NCBI GenBank assembly: GCA_032622095.1
Contig: CP136067.1
Location: 129,353,990 to 129,417,989 of the forward strand
Length of the DNA: 64,000 bases
DNA from: Siphonodentalium dalli
Lineage: Eukaryota > Mollusca > Scaphopoda > Gadilida > Siphonodentaliidae
Direction of reading: 5' to 3'
Shown one piece after another: positions 58,285-64,000 of the stretch. Each line of letters starts with the position of its first letter. The stretch's first letter is position 1. The position numbers and the translations under genes are program-made. The notes beneath the pieces are model-generated. The model ran no database searches. It was given only the letters and a program-made list of their open reading frames with translations, and was not told the origin of the DNA.

Positions 58285-58500
58285 TACTTGAGTTTCCTGA
58301 AATATTGCGAAAACCCGGTGCCAATGCATTCTCTTATATATACGAGTCTCCCACAGGAGACTCACTTATATAAGAGAATGCATTGGCCTAACAATATTTA
58401 CCTTGACCTTGTAAGCTAGTGCGTGCATTAGCTTATATATACGAGGCTCATTGTGGGAGATTCGCATATATAAGAGAATACATTGACACAGGATCGTTAG
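58285..58500. mobile_element. Hairpin MITE family B, short copy
   Basis: TTGAGTTTCCTGAAATATTG, GCGAAAACCCGGTGCCAATG, two hairpins (58320-58388 with TCTCCCACAGGAGA apex, and 58428-58485), a TTTACCTTGACCTTGTAAGC bridge, and the end ACACAGGATCGTTAGTG. It has the same bridge as the copy at 10458. Confidence 0.72.
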
Positions 58501-58788
58501 TGTAAACATATTTTTATTTCCAAATCCAAACAAATAAAATAACATACAGATGACACATATAAGCAAAACAGAAGTGTTAATATATGGAAGCGAGGATCAG
58601 ACAACAAGCCCGAGAATTATATGAAGTCTTCTCCTCTTAGCCTCGAGCCCCGTCCACAATAAGTGAGGGATCAGACGGGAATCGTTGGAAATATTTATTA
58701 TTTTTTTTTGGAGAATTGGAGATATATAACAGAATTTGAGTTACGGCTGGAAAAAAGGAAGAAGATAGTGTTAGGGATAGCAGGAGGC

Positions 58789-58821
58789 AGAGAGAGAGAG
58801 AGAGAGAGAGTGAGAGAGGGG

Positions 58822-58892
<71 letters not shown>
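58789..58892. repeat. (GA)n microsatellite
   Basis: About 100 bases of AG dinucleotides with a few GTGAG and GGGGG interruptions. Apparent ER-rich or SL-rich open frames across it are artefacts. Confidence 0.97.
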
Positions 58893-58954
58893 GAATGAGA
58901 AAATAGAAGACACGATAGGGACGTACATATGAAGTCGTGAGATGGTGACAGATG

Positions 58955-59013
58955 ATGGACACAGGGTCGTTAATGCTGAACCAGAACAGCACTCGTCATG
59001 GAAGAGCTAAATG
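58955..59013 (+). mobile_element. Family B MITE 3' end fragment
   Basis: ACACAGGGTCGTTAATGCTG, CCAGAACAGCACTCGTCATG and GAAGAGCTAA match the right terminus of family B; the hairpin is missing. Confidence 0.6.
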
Positions 59014-59055
59014 TTAAAACCCACTTTCAGTGCCCTGCTCCCTTTAAAATTTTAA

Positions 59056-59522
59056 AGGCCCACTTAATTTTCGAACCCCAGATTACATTATATAAAATAT
59101 ATGCCATAGTATATACCATTTGGAAGAGGAAGCGCCAAAACATTGTACTATCAACATATCTGGTGTAATAAACTGTGAACATGTTGTTTTTGTTGAGTTG
59201 CCAGCGCGTTTTGTCATCTAGATTGCAGTAAAAAGCATTATTATTTTCAATGCAGGGGGGGAGTAACTCTATATATTAATGATAGAGTTCTTCCCCTTCC
59301 TTTGAAAAAGTTTGAATTCTGTTGCAATCTGTGAGCCAAAGGGGGTAAGTCATTCTATGATTTCAGCAGTTTTCTATTTCGCTGTGGGCATCTTCTGAGA
59401 CACAGATGTTTCCAATAGTGGTGAATTATTTTAATCATATTTTATGGCATAGATTGTTATTAAAACCGTATATCAAGTCACTATAAAAAAAATAATCGCC
59501 GACTTGAAAATTAAGTGGGCCA
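59056..59522 (+). mobile_element. TTAA-flanked element family D, copy 2 (467 bp)
   Basis: TTAA at 59052-59055 and 59523-59526, within a larger palindromic TTAAAATTTTAA on both sides. Ends AGGCCCACTTAATTTTCGAA and inverse TTGAAAATTAAGTGGGCCA. Internal blocks ACATTGTACTATCAACATAT and GAACATGTTGTTTTTGTTGA match 11188-11577. Non-coding. Confidence 0.78.
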
Positions 59523-59526
59523 TTAA

Positions 59527-60527
59527 AATTTTAATGTGCGACTCGGGAGCACGACGGCGAATCTTTTCAACCAGAAGTGAATGGACAGCACGATTAGGAA
59601 TTATGGGATGTGATCCAGGAGGATATGAAAGGATCGCCTGGCGGCCCTCTGAGAGTCCGTGTTAAGTTTGTATATCCATACCACTTGAGTCGCATAAAAA
59701 TATATCTAATCCCACCCAGAGTAAATATTCAACGATATACCAATCGGAAACCAGGGGACATGCGTGTACGATTATATATAAAAACTGCAGATATCTATGC
59801 AAATCCGAGAGGGTGATAACTCTATATTTACAACTCCACGTGATCAACTTTGGTCTTTAAAACGTCAAATTCTCCAGTTTGTTGGATGGGCTTGGTGAGG
59901 TTAGGGGGTCAATCTTTATAAACACTTCTTCAAACATATCCGTTATTTAGTCCATATCAATCCTCGATCAGTCCTATAAGATAAATCTTAAGATCACATC
60001 TTCTAAGTCATTATTAATCCACGATTAAAGTGATGTGAAACACTCCGACAGGATGATCAAATAGAGAATACTCTTGCTGTTGTAGTTATGTTTACGAATA
60101 TTAATTCAAATTGACATCACACACAACTTCATTCTGATATAATAATTAAATACAATGACTCTCGATGGCGAAATCATTTGTGTTTGTTTATCGCCGATGG
60201 TTGCGTCCAGAATCCTGATGTAACTATTTACAATAGGACATAGTTCAGACGACGATTTCTATGGAGTGGTATGGTAGATTTCTTTGAAAATTTCGGCGAT
60301 GTTAGTAGAATGCTATACATTCCCCAGGTTAACATAACTCCTGAGTACCAACTTAACAGTTTCGCGCACACGAACAAGTCCATAATATATCTTTAATCCT
60401 AAGATAAAAACATTTTTTAATATATCTTGGTTTATATAGTGATCCTGCACGTGTGCGCATGTTGTTGGGATTAGATATAATAAAAAATATCTAATCATCC
60501 CTCCGATAAAATACTTATTTAAAAAAA
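59527..60527. other. Non-coding stretch, nothing recognised
   Basis: Frames of 60-100 codons only, without motif. TCGCATAAAAATATATCTAA and similar AT-rich text; no repeat recognised. Confidence 0.4.
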
Positions 60528-61170
60528 CAGGGGGGGGGGGGACAAAAAAAATTCCAGGCACGTATGCCGGGGTGGGTGGGTGGTCGATGGGACCAACAAA
60601 CATTTTTTTCCGCAACTCAAAATGTTTTTTCCTGCAATTTTTGTTTTACTGTGTTTGCAATGAGTTTGGCTTAAAACACCTTAGAATAAGAGAAATAATG
60701 TAATTCTAACTGCTAAACTGACTGCAGGCAGTTATCGTGTTGTATTTTGTTGCAAATTTTGAAATCCAAGATGGCCGCTGGCAGCCATATTTTTTTGGCC
60801 GAATGACCCCAAAATGACTCGTTCCTATTTACATGTCAATGTTAACACCCATGACAAATAGTATGCACAGAAATTCATATACTGTACAGCTGTTTACAGT
60901 GAATTTTCCCCCGCAAATCTCTGTTTTAGTGCTAAAAGGGGGGTGGGTGTCCAAAAATGGTCGGAAAAAACTGCCGAAAACGGAAAATAATTTGGACGCG
61001 CCAAATGTCACATTATGTAAATACACTGTAAATATGTTATATGACTCTATATTTCGTGCATAATAGCACGATTGAGTTATAAATAAAGCATACCAGGGTG
61101 GGTGGGTCCCAAAAAAGTTCGAAAGTTAAAAATCAGCATACGTGCCTGAAAAAAATGTCCGACCCCCCCC
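60528..61170. mobile_element. 643-bp element with G/C-tract inverted ends
   Basis: The left end is a run of G then ACAAAAAAAATTCCAGGCAC and GTATGCC. The right end is the inverse (GCATACGTGCCTGAAAAAAA, TGTCCGACCCCCCCCCCC). GGGTGGGTGGGT occurs just inside both ends in the same sense. The interior has GTGGGTGTCCAAAAATGG and CCAAGATGGCCGC. No ORF with recognisable content. Confidence 0.68.
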
Positions 61171-61489
61171 CCCGATTTAAATGTAATTATATAAGAATGG
61201 CCTGACCCATGCACATATACGTAATTGTTTGCTCAGACTTGTGTGTATTTGGGTACGGGCCAACGCGACAGGAAGCATATATAGTCCCATCCCCATCCCG
61301 GAAGTGATCCAGCTATTTGTAGCTTACCTTATGTTTCTTTGTGCGTACTGTGTGGATGTATCGATTTGAATATGGTGCGGTTGAAGTGACCTAGTTAGTG
61401 CCATTATCGGTCAGATTTGGGCTCATCGCCTTGGAGAGGGTGCAAAACCGTCCGTCCGACTTAAAGGGGTACTGTACACTAAATCCGGC
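61171..61489. other. Non-coding stretch, nothing recognised
   Basis: No supported feature. Confidence 0.4.
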
Positions 61490-61740
61490 TTTTTGTACCC
61501 AACATAATATATGCAACAAATGAATGAATTTGAGCCATGGATTAGTGTAATATACACCCACGTGCTCTATGAACAATGCAAAAAAAACATGGTAATTATA
61601 ATGAAAATGAATTTATAACTCCAGTCATAAATTCGTTTTCATTATAATTAGCATGTTGTTTGTATTGTTCATAAGGTAAATGAGTTATTTTATCATCAAA
61701 TTCATTCTTTGGTTGCATACATTCTGTTGAGTATAAGTCG
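61490..61740. repeat. About 250-bp inverted repeat
   Basis: The inner arms are nearly perfect (CATGGTAATTATAATGAAAA at 61588 against TTTTCATTATAATTAGCATG at 61636-61655). Symmetry continues outward through ATGAACAAT, GAATGAATTTGA and ATATGCAAC to about 61495 and 61738 with more mismatches. The loop is three bases or so. Foldback or MITE-type. Confidence 0.75.
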
Positions 61741-62214
61741 AGATGGTCCCAAAAATGGCCGGAGTTGAATGTGTTGGTTTTATTATATTTGTGCACTATA
61801 ATTTCCTAAGTTGATTCATATTGATATTGCTAATGTAAATAAGGAGATAATTATACGAGGACCTATATATACTAAGTCCTTGAAATTGGCAAGTTTCTTC
61901 TGTGGCATTTCTTTAGAACTACCTGAAATTCGATATTGGCCTTATACAGTTTTTTCTACGGTATTGCCTTTTGCCGTTTCGAGGTATGTATATACATGTG
62001 TGCCACCAAGATCTACTTTCACCTGTCTTGCGTGAATGGGAATGGATCACGACATTTACTCAACTAGTCTTAACGGGATATATTCATATCCGGTATCTTT
62101 GTCAGTCTCCGTAGTTGTGCATGAAAGACGGGAAACGCCAAACAAACGAACCACACACGACGCCGAATTAGAACATTGCGCTATACGAACCACCCACGAC
62201 GCCGAAAATATGTA
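61741..62214. other. Non-coding stretch, nothing recognised
   Basis: Contains a short direct repeat (AACCACACACGACGCCGAA / AACCACCCACGACGCCGAA, 62150-62207) and a 74-codon open frame (61811-62035) with no recognisable domain. Confidence 0.4.
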
Positions 62215-63030
62215 ATGACCTTGACCATATGTAGCAGTAGACTTTGACCCTATATAATTATGTCCTAGCTAGTGGTCCAGTCCGTTTGGTGGACCATTGA
62301 TGGAATTATGAGTTCACTTCATTTAGTCAAACGCAAGAATCATCCGGTTTCAAAAATTTGATGCCGTTGCCATGGAAACCATGGTCTATCCTATGACCTC
62401 TCATCCGAGCACCCCCCCCCCCCCTCCAAAACATTTTCACTATAACTAAGCAAATTATACGTGAAGTATCGTGCTTTAGTTGCTAAGGTCACAAAATCCT
62501 GTTTATTTTGTTCTGATGATTTAGATAGGTTAATATATCGTATCGTGTATTGCCACAAATACTATAAAAAGTTGTACTTAAAATGCGATTATATATAAAC
62601 TAAATGTTGTGACATGTTGACTGTGATCGTCTAATATCAAGTGTTCCATATATCAAGTTGAACGTGGTAATTTCGCCCTAGTTCATTTGCATTGTCATGA
62701 GGATTGCTGCTATGACTAATGCACTTGGTGTAGCAAAATATGAGACAATTAAAAAAAAGTTAAAAATTGAAAAAAATTCACCCAATGACCTTGACCTTCA
62801 CAATTGACCTTGACCCTAAATGCACTGGTGGCCCAGTCCGTTTGATGGACCATTGAGTTAGCTTTGAGTTAACATAATTTCTCAACAGTGGCCAAATATT
62901 TGATGTCGTTGGCATAGGACCCCCCCCCCCCCCCCCCCCCCCCGACACACCATCCAAAACGTTTTCTCTATAACTATTAAAGCAACATTTTGAAGTTTCA
63001 TGATTTAGTCACTAAAGTCACGATACAACC
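62215..63030 (+). repeat. Diverged tandem duplication, about 570-bp period, with poly-C
   Basis: ATGACCTTGACC at 62215 and 62785 starts two units sharing GTGGTCCAGTCCGTTTG, GGACCATTGA, TTTGATGCCGTTG/TTTGATGTCGTTG, a long C tract (62410-62423 and about 62920-62943), CCAAAACATTTTC / CCAAAACGTTTTC, TATAACTA and GTCACGATA-like ends. TGACCTTGACC resembles a nuclear-receptor half-site pair, but here it is part of a repeat. The second unit ends near 63030. Confidence 0.75.
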
Positions 63031-63106
63031 ATTAAGGGGCCTCGCTATAAGTGGGTCAGTAAACAATTCCGCTTCGTTATGATGTATAATATATTCATTG
63101 AACTTT

Positions 63107-63205
63107 TGAAGCGCAAACCGGTGTAAAAATCGGACTCTTTAACCCAGATTAGCGGACACCATCTCGAATGAGTGAAATTTTACAGCCGGTTTGCGTCAGA
63201 CCTGT
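63107..63205. repeat. Short inverted repeat
   Basis: GCGCAAACCGGTGTAAAA is inverted as TTTTACAGCCGGTTTGCG about 65 bases later. Unclassified. Confidence 0.6.
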
Positions 63206-63642
63206 GCTCATAACCTGAGTGTTTTTTTTACACGGAATACATCAAATTGAATAGTAATAACATATATTTCTACATATATATATTATATGAGGCAATTATG
63301 TAACAAAAATTGTTTTTGTGTATTTAGAACCTGATTGAGGACTTTAAATTGTTGGATACCTTTCTATATGATTAAGTACTATTGGGGTGGGGTAAATTTT
63401 TGTTCTGGGGACCTGAGCATTCCTCCTGTTGCCATAGCGTCTGAATACTAACTTACCAGTTACACGCACCCGAACACGTCCATAATATGTCTTTAAACCG
63501 AGTAATATGATTTTACGACATCACAAATCCGACATGGGGTAAATCTACTTCACTGCTAAATACTGTGTAGATATCGATTTTTGTGACGTCACTCATCTGA
63601 AAGAGTTATCAGCTGTGGAGAGGCGATAAAATTAATAAATAT

Positions 63643-63767
63643 GATATTACTTGGTTGGTTTGATATTATATAGGCATGATATCAGCCCTCGGTCTCATGC
63701 TGATATGAGATAGGTTACCATGCACGGGCTGATATCTGGACTAATATCAAACCAACCAAGTAATACC
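63643..63767. mobile_element. 125-bp MITE with about 42-bp inverted ends
   Basis: GATATTACTTGGTTGGTTTG and ATATTA...GATATCAGCCC at the left, inverse GGGCTGATATC...CAAACCAACCAAGTAATACC at the right, with a short loop containing TCATGCTGATATGAGATAGG. The target duplication is unclear. Confidence 0.8.
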
Positions 63768-64000
63768 CTCTAAATATCAAAAATACACATAGTTTCGAGC
63801 TGTGGGGAATCGCTGTTGCATTCGTCGACATCGAATCAATTTGTTACATATTATGCATGAACTCACGTTTTTTTTTCTTAGCAGGCAAGAATCACAATCT
63901 ACAGTCAACGTTTCCAATCATATTCCCAGTCTCGTCTTAAGCGAACAAAAGCCGAAGAACAATCGGCCAAAATGCTGTACACAACAAGTCATCTTTCAAA

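Noticed and set aside
58663-58992. ER-rich and SL-rich open frames
   Set aside because: Direct translation of the (GA)n microsatellite.
61811-62035. 74-codon ORF as an exon
   Set aside because: No domain, no coding-like conservation visible, and flanked by repeats.

Overview
This window looks like transposon-rich intergenic DNA from an animal nuclear genome. It is AT-rich, lacks any compact gene series, carries long micro- and minisatellites, and contains LINE, SINE, Helitron and MITE-type elements. The repeat styles (short CCHC-tailed LINEs, tRNA-derived SINE, Helitrons with a TG tract after the 5' end, abundant palindromic MITEs) suit a marine invertebrate, most likely a mollusc or other lophotrochozoan. 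That placement is inference. I found no host protein-coding gene, rRNA or CRISPR. The only long coding sequence is a LINE reverse transcriptase.

Layout. 1-13.9 kb: a 3.6-kb, 24-bp minisatellite with higher-order structure; a tRNA-SINE; MITEs; a 1.5-kb element with long inverted ends; a 20-bp minisatellite. 13.9-24.6 kb: the standout, twelve non-autonomous Helitrons joined head-to-tail. Ten of the eleven junctions run exactly from 3' CTAG into 5' TC, and the array has a 3.58-kb higher-order repeat. 25.5-28.9 kb: a 5'-truncated LINE (RT ORF plus frameshifted CCHC tail) nested inside an element flanked by TTAA. 29-35 kb: tandem 0.54-kb duplications and several inverted-repeat elements. 35.9-41.6 kb: a 68-bp tandem array, a decayed minus-strand LINE split precisely by a TTAA-flanked MITE, a 94-bp GC-rich minisatellite, then the 3' part of another LINE on the plus strand. 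41.7-51.6 kb: more TTAA-flanked MITEs, a duplicated CRE/E-box/ETS-like module, a 78-bp satellite, a LINE fragment and a 258-bp near-perfect palindrome. 51.9-57.8 kb: a 5.3-kb foldback-like element inserted at the centre of a hairpin MITE. 58-64 kb: MITEs, (GA)n, poly-C tracts and a diverged tandem duplication.

Three themes link the pieces. First, at least four sequence-distinct families are bounded by TTAA on both sides, the hallmark of piggyBac-type transposition, with no transposase in view. Second, the same roughly 70-bp hairpin is embedded in two of the families. Third, rolling-circle elements appear to have become a satellite-like array. Boundaries, duplications and homologies were read by eye; no alignment or database search was run.
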